Source: QQUD01 sp039029915
GTDB taxonomy: Bacteria; Chloroflexota; Anaerolineae; Promineifilales; Promineifilaceae
Length of the DNA stretch: 15,337 bases
Assembly: GCA_039029915.1 (NCBI GenBank)
Contig: JBCCFD010000155.1
Coordinates: forward strand, 1-15,337
Direction of reading: 5' to 3'
Shown here: positions 1-8,018 of the stretch, one piece after another
Position numbering within the stretch: position 1 is the stretch's first letter
Layout: each line of letters opens with the position of its first letter
The notes under the pieces: model-generated
Seen by the model: only the letters and a program-made list of their open reading frames with translations
Told to the model about the DNA's origin: nothing
The model's database searches: none
Position numbers and translations under genes: made by a program

Positions 1-239
1 ATAATCTTGCCCGTTAAGCCTTTGGGCGCATAGTAATCTTGCTTTGATTTTTCCTCAACCAGATGCTTTAAAATGAGCCGAAAGGTGCTGCCGCAACGAC
101 GCGCCCACCATTTATGAAGATAGCTATTGGGACGGTAATGGTGCTTATTGTAAGCCTCAAGCTTAGCCAGCTGATTAGCAAAAAGCTCGTCAAAATGATC
201 ATCAATGGGCAACGGTTCCATATCGACCATATGTTCCAT
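1..239 (-). CDS. DNA methyltransferase, N-terminal fragment (runs off window)
   Basis: This is an open frame of 79 codons read leftwards from ATG 239-237 and still open at the window edge. An in-frame TAG lies just upstream of the start, so ATG 239 (or TTG 242) is the first usable start; ATG 230 and ATG 221 are internal alternatives. Residues 40-54 read YLHKWWARRCGSTFR, followed by an LxxLVEE stretch and, near residues 69-79, DYYAPKGLTGKI. In DNA adenine/cytosine methylases of the DUF1156-like or N-4/N-6 type, an H-x-W-W-A-R-R motif and a 'YYxPxGLxGKxxxDPMMGGGTT' segment occur just before the SAM-binding motif. That motif itself would lie outside the window. The gene is divergent from the toxin-antitoxin pair, with 88 bp between starts. 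The methylase call rests on memory of the family; only the N-terminus is visible. Confidence 0.6.
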   Translation of the reverse strand, partial: MEHMVDMEPLPIDDHFDELFANQLAKLEAYNKHHYRPNSYLHKWWARRCGSTFRLILKHLVEEKSKQDYYAPKGLTGKI

Positions 240-269
240 CAAAATCTATTTCTTGGCAAGAAATCCTAA

Positions 270-298
270 TTGACACGGTTATGAATCAAGATTAAAAT
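270..298 (+). promoter_or_regulatory. sigma70-type promoter of the toxin-antitoxin pair
   Basis: A perfect -35 hexamer TTGACA (270-275) is followed by a 17-bp spacer and TAAAAT (293-298, 5 of 6 matches to TATAAT). Transcription would start near 305, leaving a leader of roughly 23 nt before the antitoxin ATG at 328. This is the best promoter match noticed in the window. Confidence 0.7.
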
Positions 299-315
299 GG
301 CCATATACATAGCCA
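298..315. promoter_or_regulatory. imperfect palindrome, candidate antitoxin operator
   Basis: The 18-bp sequence TGGCCATATACATAGCCA is an imperfect palindrome: 7 of 9 positions pair between half-sites. It starts at the last base of the -10 box and covers the predicted transcription start. Phd/YefM antitoxins are known to repress their own operon by binding palindromes overlapping the promoter, so this is a reasonable operator candidate. The role is inferred from position only. Confidence 0.45.
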
Positions 316-327
316 AGTGAGACCTTT

Positions 328-624
328 ATGTCAAAACTAACCTACTCTATTGCTGAAGCTCGCAATAAATTTGCATCGCTTATTCACAATGTTGAAGAAA
401 ACAAAAAACCAGTCCATGTTACCCGACGGGGACAGTCTGTCGCGGTTATTCTAGCTGCAAATGAGTATGAAAGACTTCTAGAGAATCAACCCCAGCGAGA
501 TTTTTGGGCATCATACACTCAATACCAAATGGCCTGGAAAGACGACCCTATCGATGAAGAATTAGATATCTGGGCAGACATTCGCGATCGTTCAACAACC
601 GAGGCTGAAAATCCATGGCAATAA
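328..624 (+). CDS. type II antitoxin, Phd/YefM family
   Basis: This 98-aa protein is the DNA-binding, toxin-neutralising partner of the PIN toxin encoded next to it. Its N-terminus has the Phd/YefM pattern: a SIAEARNKFASLI stretch (residues 7-19), then PVHVTRRGQSVAVILAANEYERL (residues 28-50, taken as two blocks PVHVTRRG and AVILAANEYERL). This is the usual dimerising, ribbon-helix-like DNA-binding half. Residues 51-98 are acidic and Trp-rich, as expected for the tail that wraps the toxin. Family members are typically 75-100 aa. The stop codon overlaps the toxin start by 10 nt, indicating translational coupling. No strong Shine-Dalgarno is visible; GTGAGAC lies about 6 nt upstream. Expression is probably autoregulated through the palindrome at 298-315. 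Confidence 0.85.
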   Translation: MSKLTYSIAEARNKFASLIHNVEENKKPVHVTRRGQSVAVILAANEYERLLENQPQRDFWASYTQYQMAWKDDPIDEELDIWADIRDRSTTEAENPWQ

Positions 625-1055
625 AGTATCTTTTAGATACGAACATCATCTCAGAGCTAGAGCGTATTCGCCCCAATCCTACTGTTGCCACCAAAATCCA
701 AACTCACCAAAAAGAAATCGCCATTTCTGCAATAAGCTGGCACGAATTATTGTATGGGTTTCACCGATTACCAAGCTCAAAGCGAAAAAGCCGTGTACAG
801 TATTTCCTAGAGCAAACAGTCTATCCCAATATTCCCATTATTCTATTTGAAGAAGTCGCTGCAGAGTATTTTGCCAGAGAAAGAGCAAGATTATCTAAAA
901 TGGGCTTATCCCCCTCATTTGCTGACGGACAGATTGCCACTACTGCAATCGTCAATGATTTAACTCTTGTTACCCGAAATACAGATGATTTTTCTCAATT
1001 TGAAAATATCGAAATTGAAAATTGGTTTGATTCACTTTCAGATGATGTGAGTTAA
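615..1055 (+). CDS. vapC: PIN-domain ribonuclease toxin, VapC-like
   Basis: This 146-aa protein is a type II toxin predicted to be a Mg2+-dependent endoribonuclease. The PIN active-site acidic residues can be placed: D8 in YLLDTN, E44 in SWHELLYG, D104 in SFADGQIA, and D124/D125 in VTRNTDDF. The length is normal for VapC. The 10-nt overlap with the antitoxin (start at 615 inside the antitoxin's last codons) is the classical TA arrangement and supports the start chosen. The next gene is convergent and ends 33 bp away, so the TA transcript must terminate in that gap or run into the antisense of the glycosyltransferase gene; no clear hairpin plus T-run was found there. All catalytic residues are present, so the toxin looks intact. 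The cellular RNA target cannot be read from sequence. Confidence 0.87.
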   Translation: MAIKYLLDTNIISELERIRPNPTVATKIQTHQKEIAISAISWHELLYGFHRLPSSKRKSRVQYFLEQTVYPNIPIILFEEVAAEYFARERARLSKMGLSPSFADGQIATTAIVNDLTLVTRNTDDFSQFENIEIENWFDSLSDDVS

Positions 1056-1088
1056 ACAATAACGATCAAACAGCGTTCAACTAAGATT

Positions 1089-4000
1089 TTATTCAAATCT
1101 AGCAACTGGCAAAGCATCGACGCCTGTCTCAAATATTAAGCGGTCAACTGTGGCGGTTTCGTACATGCCAACGATGAGCTGACCCCGACCAATTGTGCGG
1201 TCTGTCGGGATTGGCAAGGTGTGGGGATCCACTATCCATTCCTCTGGTTTCCACGTCATGGTGGGGCGCAAACCGCGGGCAGGGACGCTATCATCTTGCA
1301 CAATAAGCACCCCGTTCTCATCTAGCAGCTGAACAAAGACGGTGTAGTGTGTTTCAACGGCCGTATTTCCCCGCCACAGCAACGTCACTACCAGTTCTCC
1401 ACCCGCTGGAACAGTTACGCTCTGTGACAGATCAACCGGTACCCCGTCAATTGTGAGATGAACATGCTCAAGCACAAAGACATCATCCAGCTTTTGCCCG
1501 ATCGACAGGCCAATCGGCTGAACCTGAGACGGCGCACGATGAGCAGAAAGGGTAAGGTTGGTATAAACGGCCGTTTGTTCCACAATCGTTTTCTCATCCA
1601 GCCAGCGCGGCACCACATTTTCTGCATCCCAAGCTGAACCTGGCGCAGGCACAAACCAAATTCGCTCATATTGATCGGCAAACTGGGCCAAATCAGAGGT
1701 TGTCTCAACAGCAGGCGGCTGATAATAGGCTGGCTGCATTTCATAAGCCAGCGGCACATCTCGCAAATAGTAAACAAGGGACGGATCGGGGAAATGGGCT
1801 AAAAACAGATCGTTGGGCGCGACCTGATCAGACACGTGCTGGGCCATCTCCCGGTAGCCGATTGAACGGCTGTATTGGGGATCGGTGTAATAGTTAACGA
1901 GGCTTAGCCCTGAGGTAGTAACAAAGAGGAGCGTGATAATGACGGCCGTTCTACGCCCCCACTGCCCCGCCCATTGCCATACCGACAACAGCCCAACAGC
2001 AAGCAGCAGCAAGAGCGCTGGGGCCGCGATTGAAATATAAAATGTGTTGAAGGTTGCGCGACTAAACCGAATCAGAAAAATGATCAGCACGGTAGCCACC
2101 AGCCAGCCGAGCAGCAGGCCAGCCACGTCTCGCTTTTGTTGCCAAAGCGTGCGCACACCCAAGCCACAAAGCCCCAGCCCCAGTAAAAAGATCCAGCGTA
2201 GCCAGCCCCCCTGAACAGCAGAGCCCGCGAATAATTCAATACCTACTTCAGTTAAATATTGCGCCAATTCGGGTGACGAAGGGTCGCTTAGCTGCCCTGC
2301 TTGCAGTAAGTTTTGAGCCAGCAACACCACCCACGGCAAAAAGAGCACTACCGATATGCCAACCGAAATGTCCCATGAGAGCAGCTTCTCTCGGTTTTTA
2401 GCATTTAGAAGCATAAAGATGGCGTGCCCCAACAGGGCAAATGCACCGTAAAAATGCGCATACACCGCCAGCGAACAAAGCACCGCATAGGCACCCCAGC
2501 CCCCAATGCGCCGCCAGCCAGACTCACGCTGAGCCATCAGGTTTAACAACAAGACGGTCGCCGCACTGATAAAAAAGAGGCTGAGCGTATATTGATTGCG
2601 AACATCTTGACTCACCCAAACGTGAGATTGAGAGATTGCCAGCAGCAGCGCGGTGAGCACCCCTAATCGGCGTCCGCCTATCATTCGACCTAGTTGATAA
2701 ACCAGAGCAATCAACAGCACGCCCGGCACCAGCGAGATAAAGCGCATGGCGAATTCGCTATCTCCCGCCAACCGCATCCAGCCGTGCAGCATTAGGTAGT
2801 GGAGCGGAGAATGGGGGTCTCCCTGTGCCAGCAAACCAGGCACAATTTCCCCAAACGGGATTCGCGCATTCAGGTAGCTAAACGCTTCATCCCCCCGCAA
2901 TTCTTGAGTGCCCAAGTTGGTTATACGAAGAATAAAGCCCAAAAGGAGGATGAGTGGTAGTTGATAGTTGGTAATTATAGATTGGTATTTTGGTGTATTG
3001 GTGTATTGGCTATTGGGTAATGGCCACAAGCCGCTTGCCACCCGCCCTTTGCCACCGACCATCTGCCATTTGCCACTGTACACAGAATTCTGAACTCTGT
3101 GTACAGCCACGCTCGGATGCCAGCGCCAAGCAAGCAAAAGTGCCAAAACGAGCGTAACGGCCGTTATCACCCCACCACTCACCAACCCCAGCGGCACATA
3201 ATAAAGCGTCACATCATTATCACCAGCGGCTACGGGCACGGCGATAAAGCCATAATTTGCCGTCGTTGGCTCCATATTTTGACCATTTACCGCAACTTGC
3301 CACCCCGGGACAGCCCATTCTGACAAAACAAACCAGCCGTCTTGTTCAGCCTGCACAACATAATCTCGCCGGTTGATGAATCGAGTGAAGCGGTTTTGGT
3401 TAAATTCAGACGTCGTAAGCGGTGGGGGTGCATCTAAGCGAGGACTAGTAAGGATAACGGCCGTTTCTGGGCTAAACATCGGCTCAGTCAGCCTAGCAAA
3501 CGCCTCTTCTTGGGTTGAGGCAACAATAGGCTCATAGCTAATCCAAGAGCGAGGCAGCGCCCCATCAAATCGATACAGCGTCGCGCCTGCAAACGGATCA
3601 TTGGGCATGATGTTTTCACGGATGGGAAGAACGGCCGTTAAGCCTGCCTCAATCTCCTCCTCTGCCACCACGTGCGTCACGCCGAGCAGCTGCCAGCGAA
3701 GCGAACGGGGCAGCGTTTCAAATCGTTCCACCACGTCTAGCTTAAGCGGGCTTATGCCGCGAATATCATCAATCCCATAAATCTCACCCGCATTGGCGTG
3801 GAAGAGCAGGCGAGAGTCAAATCGGCCTCTATCATTTTGAACCACCGGCACCCAATCTGGCTCTGCCCAAAACGGATCGGGCGGTTCGTTTTGCAAATTC
3901 ATAGCGGTGCGAATAGGAATAAAAAGATCAACGGCTAAGATCAGAACGATGAAATACGGCCGTTTTCGCCCAAACCAAATCACAAGGAGAGCCACGCCAA

Positions 4001-5279
4001 AAACAAGCCACTGTCGCCCGACTGACGTTAACCAGTCTGGATTCACAATTGGCTGCGCCAACGCCAAAATCAAGCTAAATAAGAGCATCCCGCCCAGCGA
4101 AAGCGTCAAAATCGGCCGTAAAAAGCGGCGACGCTCACGCCACTGCAGTTGGCACCACAGTGCCACCCCCTGCCCCGCCAGCAGCGCCATGCTCAGGCTC
4201 ACAAAATTCACCAATCGCTCCTGCTGCCGGAAAAATGTAAAGCCCGGGGCAAGGCGATAAATCAGTTCAAATAGAATCCCCTTGTCCCCAAGAGACAGCC
4301 AGCCCGCAATAAGCGCTACAAAGCCCCAAAACAAGATCTCTGCCTGGTTTTCAGACCGAATCCGGCCCCAGAGCGCAAACAAAGCAAACATCAGGCCAAG
4401 CAAACCAACATACTCTGGTGCCCAAAGCGAGAGCGTTCGCGGAATAAGCAGATGCATATAGTTCAGCAGCGGGAAACCTTGACTCACAAACTCATACCCC
4501 ACTTCACTGCGCGTTGTGAGGCTCAGATAATGCCAAGCGGGTAGCCCAGCAATCATAGCCGTACCCAAAGTAACCGTGGCAAACAATGCCCCCAATCCTA
4601 ACCGCCAGCGCCAGGTCCAGCGGGCTTTAAACGTCAAAAAGAGATAGTATGCGGCGGCAAGATAACAGCAGTGCAAAAAGGTTTGCGGATGCCCAGCTAA
4701 AAAGGCAATTCCTAGCACAACGGCCGCACCGACGAGCGACGGCAACGGCCGTTTCTCACCAAGCACCGCTCGTCGTAACAGCCACAAAACGAGCGGTAAC
4801 CAAGCAATCGTTTCCAAGATGGCCAGCTGTAAAAGCGGATAGGAAGTTAGATACCCCCCCAGCCCAAACGCCATCCCCGACACCAATGCAGCTAGCCGCT
4901 GACGAGTCAATGAAAACGACAGACCATAGGTAAATACGCCAGCTAACCAAATGTGAAATAAGCCTTCAAGCGTTAGAAGATGATAGCTAAATTCGCCAAT
5001 CCCGAAGGCAATAAGGAGCGACACCCAGCGCAGCGGGTAAAAAACGGCCGCTTGGGTATCTGCCGCAAACGGAAAGCCGCCAAAGCTACCGCCTGACCAC
5101 AGCGGAAAGATGCCCTGCTGCAGTTGGTCAAATTGAAAAAGCGCAAAAGCGTGAAACTGTCCAGCAAAGTCACCGTTTGGCAAACGGGCCAAACCTAAAA
5201 TTAGGGGACAAAAAAAGATGAGCCACAGTAAGGTCCAAGCGGCAAGCGGTAAAAAATGGAACCGAAGCGACTTCATCAT
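1089..5279 (-). CDS. giant membrane protein: YfhO-like half fused to GT39 glycosyltransferase half
   Basis: This is a 1396-aa polytopic membrane protein. Residues 1-721 resemble bacterial YfhO-like proteins: an N-terminal loop with NGDFAGQ (about 35-41) and PLWSGGSFGGFPF (59-71), many hydrophobic helices, GHPQT (196-200), then a soluble region ending in a helix at about 700-717. Residues 775-1240 resemble GT39/PMT family transferases, which use polyprenyl-phosphate sugars: RGDEAF (795-800, D797/E798 matching the catalytic acidic loop), DPHSPLHYL (821-829) and SQDVRNQYTL (890-899). Residues 1260-1396 form a beta-rich tail shared with the upstream gene. Residues 722-774 are an unusual linker encoded by repeat-like DNA. 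The gene follows its operon partner after 3 nt. ATG 5279 and ATG 5276 are adjacent; the second has better spacing from AAGG. Family assignment is firm at fold level, but substrate is unknown. Confidence 0.82.
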   Translation of the reverse strand: MMKSLRFHFLPLAAWTLLWLIFFCPLILGLARLPNGDFAGQFHAFALFQFDQLQQGIFPLWSGGSFGGFPFAADTQAAVFYPLRWVSLLIAFGIGEFSYHLLTLEGLFHIWLAGVFTYGLSFSLTRQRLAALVSGMAFGLGGYLTSYPLLQLAILETIAWLPLVLWLLRRAVLGEKRPLPSLVGAAVVLGIAFLAGHPQTFLHCCYLAAAYYLFLTFKARWTWRWRLGLGALFATVTLGTAMIAGLPAWHYLSLTTRSEVGYEFVSQGFPLLNYMHLLIPRTLSLWAPEYVGLLGLMFALFALWGRIRSENQAEILFWGFVALIAGWLSLGDKGILFELIYRLAPGFTFFRQQERLVNFVSLSMALLAGQGVALWCQLQWRERRRFLRPILTLSLGGMLLFSLILALAQPIVNPDWLTSVGRQWLVFGVALLVIWFGRKRPYFIVLILAVDLFIPIRTAMNLQNEPPDPFWAEPDWVPVVQNDRGRFDSRLLFHANAGEIYGIDDIRGISPLKLDVVERFETLPRSLRWQLLGVTHVVAEEEIEAGLTAVLPIRENIMPNDPFAGATLYRFDGALPRSWISYEPIVASTQEEAFARLTEPMFSPETAVILTSPRLDAPPPLTTSEFNQNRFTRFINRRDYVVQAEQDGWFVLSEWAVPGWQVAVNGQNMEPTTANYGFIAVPVAAGDNDVTLYYVPLGLVSGGVITAVTLVLALLLAWRWHPSVAVHRVQNSVYSGKWQMVGGKGRVASGLWPLPNSQYTNTPKYQSIITNYQLPLILLLGFILRITNLGTQELRGDEAFSYLNARIPFGEIVPGLLAQGDPHSPLHYLMLHGWMRLAGDSEFAMRFISLVPGVLLIALVYQLGRMIGGRRLGVLTALLLAISQSHVWVSQDVRNQYTLSLFFISAATVLLLNLMAQRESGWRRIGGWGAYAVLCSLAVYAHFYGAFALLGHAIFMLLNAKNREKLLSWDISVGISVVLFLPWVVLLAQNLLQAGQLSDPSSPELAQYLTEVGIELFAGSAVQGGWLRWIFLLGLGLCGLGVRTLWQQKRDVAGLLLGWLVATVLIIFLIRFSRATFNTFYISIAAPALLLLLAVGLLSVWQWAGQWGRRTAVIITLLFVTTSGLSLVNYYTDPQYSRSIGYREMAQHVSDQVAPNDLFLAHFPDPSLVYYLRDVPLAYEMQPAYYQPPAVETTSDLAQFADQYERIWFVPAPGSAWDAENVVPRWLDEKTIVEQTAVYTNLTLSAHRAPSQVQPIGLSIGQKLDDVFVLEHVHLTIDGVPVDLSQSVTVPAGGELVVTLLWRGNTAVETHYTVFVQLLDENGVLIVQDDSVPARGLRPTMTWKPEEWIVDPHTLPIPTDRTIGRGQLIVGMYETATVDRLIFETGVDALPVARFE
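2958..3106. repeat. intergenic-type repeat DNA read through as protein linker
   Basis: About 150 bp inside the 1396-aa gene have the look of non-coding repeat DNA. There is a tandem GGTGTATT GGTGTATT GG (2992-3009), a run of ATTGG/ACCA-type short words (2955-3022), three copies of TTGCCAC (3035-3041, 3049-3055, 3070-3076) plus a CTGCCAT variant, and a 31-bp palindrome at the right end. Translated, it gives a low-complexity stretch containing NTPKYQSIITNYQLP, unlike either flanking domain. TNYQLP-like peptides are what one gets when ACCA/CCAATT repeats of cyanobacteria and filamentous bacteria are translated. It lies exactly between the YfhO-like and GT39 halves. Confidence 0.7.
3076..3106. 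repeat. 31-bp near-perfect inverted repeat
   Basis: Two 15-bp arms, CTGTACACAGAATTC (3076-3090) and GAACTCTGTGTACAG (3092-3106), pair at 14 of 15 positions around a single central T. It would form a near-perfect cruciform or hairpin and encodes VHRVQNSVYS of the linker. Such a structure is unusual within a conserved coding region and typical of intergenic repeats. Confidence 0.9.
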
Positions 5280-5282
5280 GCC

Positions 5283-7556
5283 TTACTCAACACAAATCTC
5301 GCTGGCTTGATAAACATCATTTTGCTGCTGCTCGCCATTCACTGCGAGGGGTAGTCTTTGAAAATCTGCGGGGCTATACATGCCCAGTAAAAGAGGATAG
5401 CAGCCCGCTTCAATTTCAGCAGGAATTGTAAGTTGGTATTGATCAACAATCTGCTCACCGGCTTCCCAAATGCGGGTCGGGTAACTACCGTTACGCGGAT
5501 GAGCGTCTCCCTGCGTTAGCGGCGATTCGGTTGGTGAGCCTAAATGAACGAGCGTAGCGTAATCTTGACTCGGCGTACCGTTCGCCAGCCACACCAAATC
5601 AATCACAATGGTTTCTCCGGATGAAACGGCCGTTTCCGATACCGAAACAGAGCGAAGTTCAATAAAATCCCCTAGCGTTACCTCGACATCCCACGGTGCA
5701 ACCTCAACATCCCACAGCGCAGGGACCAGCTTCACGCCGCCCACAAACACCCCTTCCGCATCGGTCTCATCTGTTGGCTCATCTAAAGGCACCACGCGGG
5801 CAAAGCCACGCGCTAAAACAGGCACATCATCGGCATCTACTTGATCTAACCCAACCGGAAACCGATCCGCCACAATTACCCCGACGGGCCAGTATGCGGG
5901 TGGGAACAACCCGCGCCCGTGGAAAGTGTGAATCTCACCCAGCGGGTTCTCTAAATCTTGCCCTAGAATTTCAAATTTGAAGGCGGGAAGCTCAAAAATT
6001 GGTTCATCGATTTGCCAGTAAAGCGTGAGCCAAACGATGTCGTCCGCCACGGCCGTTTCCGTCTCTACACCAGACCCAACGAGCGTGACGCCAAACGGCA
6101 TCGGCGCGTCAATCAGCACGGCATCGCTGGGCAATGCCTCCACAATTTGGGGCAGCTGGTACGCTGGCCGAATCACAAACCAGAGGCTAAATAGTGTCGT
6201 TAACAAAGCGGCCAAGCCGCACAATACCCAAAGTAGGCGCAACGGTATTCGTGAGAGGCCATACCCAAAGGCGAGCATAATGGGCACAATGGCTGGAAAA
6301 AGCAGTCGCCCCTGCGCCGCTTCCGTTTGCAGCATAAAGGTGACCAAACCGGCATACACCGCTAGCAGCCAACCAAACAGCAAAACGCCGATGATAAACG
6401 GCCGTTTTAGCAGCCGCTGAATAACCTCTAACCGAGTTGGGGCTTCCCAATTCGTTTGGCCAAGCTGCTGAACCAGCCCTAAAAGTAAGCCAGCCCCCGC
6501 CATAATGGCCAAAACGTTCCAAATCCAATAAATCCACTCGGGTGGACGCAAGTTAAACCAGCCAAACACAGCAAAAAAGGAGAGCCACAGCCCGTTGCTT
6601 TCAGCCAGCACTTGGCCGATGGTGTACCCTCGGTCGCCACCTGCAATGTCAACAAACTGGTTAGCAGCGGTAAAGTCACCGTACAGCATTTGGTTGCGCA
6701 CCCACAGCCACCCCGCAATAAGCAGAACCGGCAGAACGACATAAACGGCCGTTTGCCACACCCACGCTCTAAATGCTGCCGTTAAATCATCTTTCAAATC
6801 AACATCCCGCAAAAAGCGCAGCAGCAAAAAGCCAGCGGCAAAAATCAGAAGCAACAGGCCAGCATTCTTCGTTAAGGCGGCCAAACCAATAGTAATGCCC
6901 AGCCATAAAAGTCGTTTGGGAGAAACGGCCGTTTGCCATATCCGAATCAATTGCCAAATCCCAAAAGACGCCAAAAACGTAATCAACGCATCATTGGTTA
7001 CGGCGCTGTGAATAAAGTTAAACTGCGGCAAAAATGCCACCATTGCCGTCGACAGCAGGGCAATTGGCTCATCAAACAGTAAGCGGGCAGAGCTATAAAC
7101 GCACAGCACAACCCCCAACCCCAAGGCCACAGAAAATAACCGCACCAAATGCGCCGGCCAGGCATACCCTCGCCACGGCCACTGCTCATACGGCGTGACG
7201 AGTGTGCGATTCAAATTAACCACCGCATCAGCAGAGCCAATCCAAGCGAATGGATTAAAAACCATTTGCTCTCTCGCATCTTGGGTATCAAACGGTGCCA
7301 CAATCAGCGCAGACAGAATGTAGTAAAGCGGGGGCTGAGCCGGTTCGGGCCCGAGATACGGATCATAGGTTTCTGGAATTTGGGGGAGCTCCCGCTGGTT
7401 GACGATATGGGTAATAGTGAAAAAGTGGAAATGCTCATCGGGGGTTTCAAAAAGCGGGTTGATCAGGCTGTATCCGACGGTTATCAAGAGGTAAAGCAGT
7501 AGAATACCCCACAGGAATGGGGAATACGGCCGTTGAACATCCAGCAACTTTTTCAT
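5283..7556 (-). CDS. GT39/DUF2142-like membrane glycosyltransferase with beta-sandwich C-terminus
   Basis: This 757-aa protein begins MKKLLDVQRP, with a first transmembrane helix at about 13-32. It is followed by the external loop FETPDEHFHF (36-45), whose D40/E41 match the acidic catalytic loop of PMT/GT39 enzymes. Then come QPPLYY (74-79), VTNDA (186-190) and AAQGRLLFPA (413-422), the last two resembling DUF2142-type membrane proteins. About ten hydrophobic helices run to residue 463. Residues 480-757 are predicted beta-rich and outside the membrane: two modules, the second (about 630-757) similar to the tail of the downstream gene. A role in transferring sugars from a lipid carrier to envelope polymers is likely from the family; the acceptor is unknown. 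It is the first gene of a two-gene minus-strand operon; its TAA ends 3 nt before the next ATG. The start has GGGG 4 nt upstream. Confidence 0.8.
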   Translation of the reverse strand: MKKLLDVQRPYSPFLWGILLLYLLITVGYSLINPLFETPDEHFHFFTITHIVNQRELPQIPETYDPYLGPEPAQPPLYYILSALIVAPFDTQDAREQMVFNPFAWIGSADAVVNLNRTLVTPYEQWPWRGYAWPAHLVRLFSVALGLGVVLCVYSSARLLFDEPIALLSTAMVAFLPQFNFIHSAVTNDALITFLASFGIWQLIRIWQTAVSPKRLLWLGITIGLAALTKNAGLLLLIFAAGFLLLRFLRDVDLKDDLTAAFRAWVWQTAVYVVLPVLLIAGWLWVRNQMLYGDFTAANQFVDIAGGDRGYTIGQVLAESNGLWLSFFAVFGWFNLRPPEWIYWIWNVLAIMAGAGLLLGLVQQLGQTNWEAPTRLEVIQRLLKRPFIIGVLLFGWLLAVYAGLVTFMLQTEAAQGRLLFPAIVPIMLAFGYGLSRIPLRLLWVLCGLAALLTTLFSLWFVIRPAYQLPQIVEALPSDAVLIDAPMPFGVTLVGSGVETETAVADDIVWLTLYWQIDEPIFELPAFKFEILGQDLENPLGEIHTFHGRGLFPPAYWPVGVIVADRFPVGLDQVDADDVPVLARGFARVVPLDEPTDETDAEGVFVGGVKLVPALWDVEVAPWDVEVTLGDFIELRSVSVSETAVSSGETIVIDLVWLANGTPSQDYATLVHLGSPTESPLTQGDAHPRNGSYPTRIWEAGEQIVDQYQLTIPAEIEAGCYPLLLGMYSPADFQRLPLAVNGEQQQNDVYQASEICVE

Positions 7557-7720
7557 ACGTCCCCAAGTTTACCAGCACCCAAAACGAAAAACGATGAGGA
7601 TGGAGAATTTATAAATTGTCAATCATTGAAAAAAGCTTTCCCTTTAGTCCAAGCTAGGGCAGATTTCAAATCCAATTTTTCAAATAGCTTCTTACTGCTT
7701 ACCTAGCCTGAATTCGAGAA

Positions 7721-7882
7721 TTGTCATTCTGAACGGGTCGAACACATTTTTTATCAAAAATGGTGGTCAGTGAAGAATCTAGCTTGTCCATAAAGGTGAG
7801 ATTCTTTGGTTAATAATCTTTTGATGACCTGATTTTTTGGCTTCGCTCAGACCTGTGCTGAGCAGGGCCGAAGTAATGACAA
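7721..7882. mobile_element. decayed MITE-like element with terminal inverted repeats
   Basis: The element is bounded by perfect 8-bp inverted ends, TTGTCATT (7721-7728) and AATGACAA (7875-7882). Inside are AAGAATCT (7773-7780) pairing with AGATTCTT (7799-7806), and a hairpin made of CTTCG/CGAAG (7841-7845, 7869-7873) enclosing CTCAG/CTGAG (7846-7850, 7858-7862). Words such as TTGTCATTCTGA, GAAGAATCT, CTTCGCTCAG and AATGACAA belong to a style of short non-autonomous intergenic repeat seen in many bacterial genomes. No transposase is present and no clear target-site duplication is visible. It seems worn rather than freshly inserted. Confidence 0.55.
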
Positions 7883-8018
7883 AGTTTTTCCGAACTGAGG
7901 TTACTTAATACAACAATAAGGTTTCAATCAGCTTTGTCCGCTTGGAGATGGATGCTCTGCGCTTTATCAGAATCATCCTATCAATGGAGCGCCAAAGACC
8001 CTGTTTATGAGGTGCTTT

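Noticed and set aside
1084..1100. Terminator hairpin AGATTT/AAATCT between the toxin and the convergent glycosyltransferase gene
   Set aside because: Only a six-pair AT-rich stem that overlaps the glycosyltransferase stop codon region; too weak to call.
3907..4260. Open plus-strand frames opposite the glycosyltransferase genes (also near 4649-4933, 5608-5980, 6025-6420, 7149-7502)
   Set aside because: They are antisense to strongly conserved membrane-protein domains, their translations are Arg/Pro/Ser/Thr-rich with no recognisable motif, and they lack ribosome sites.
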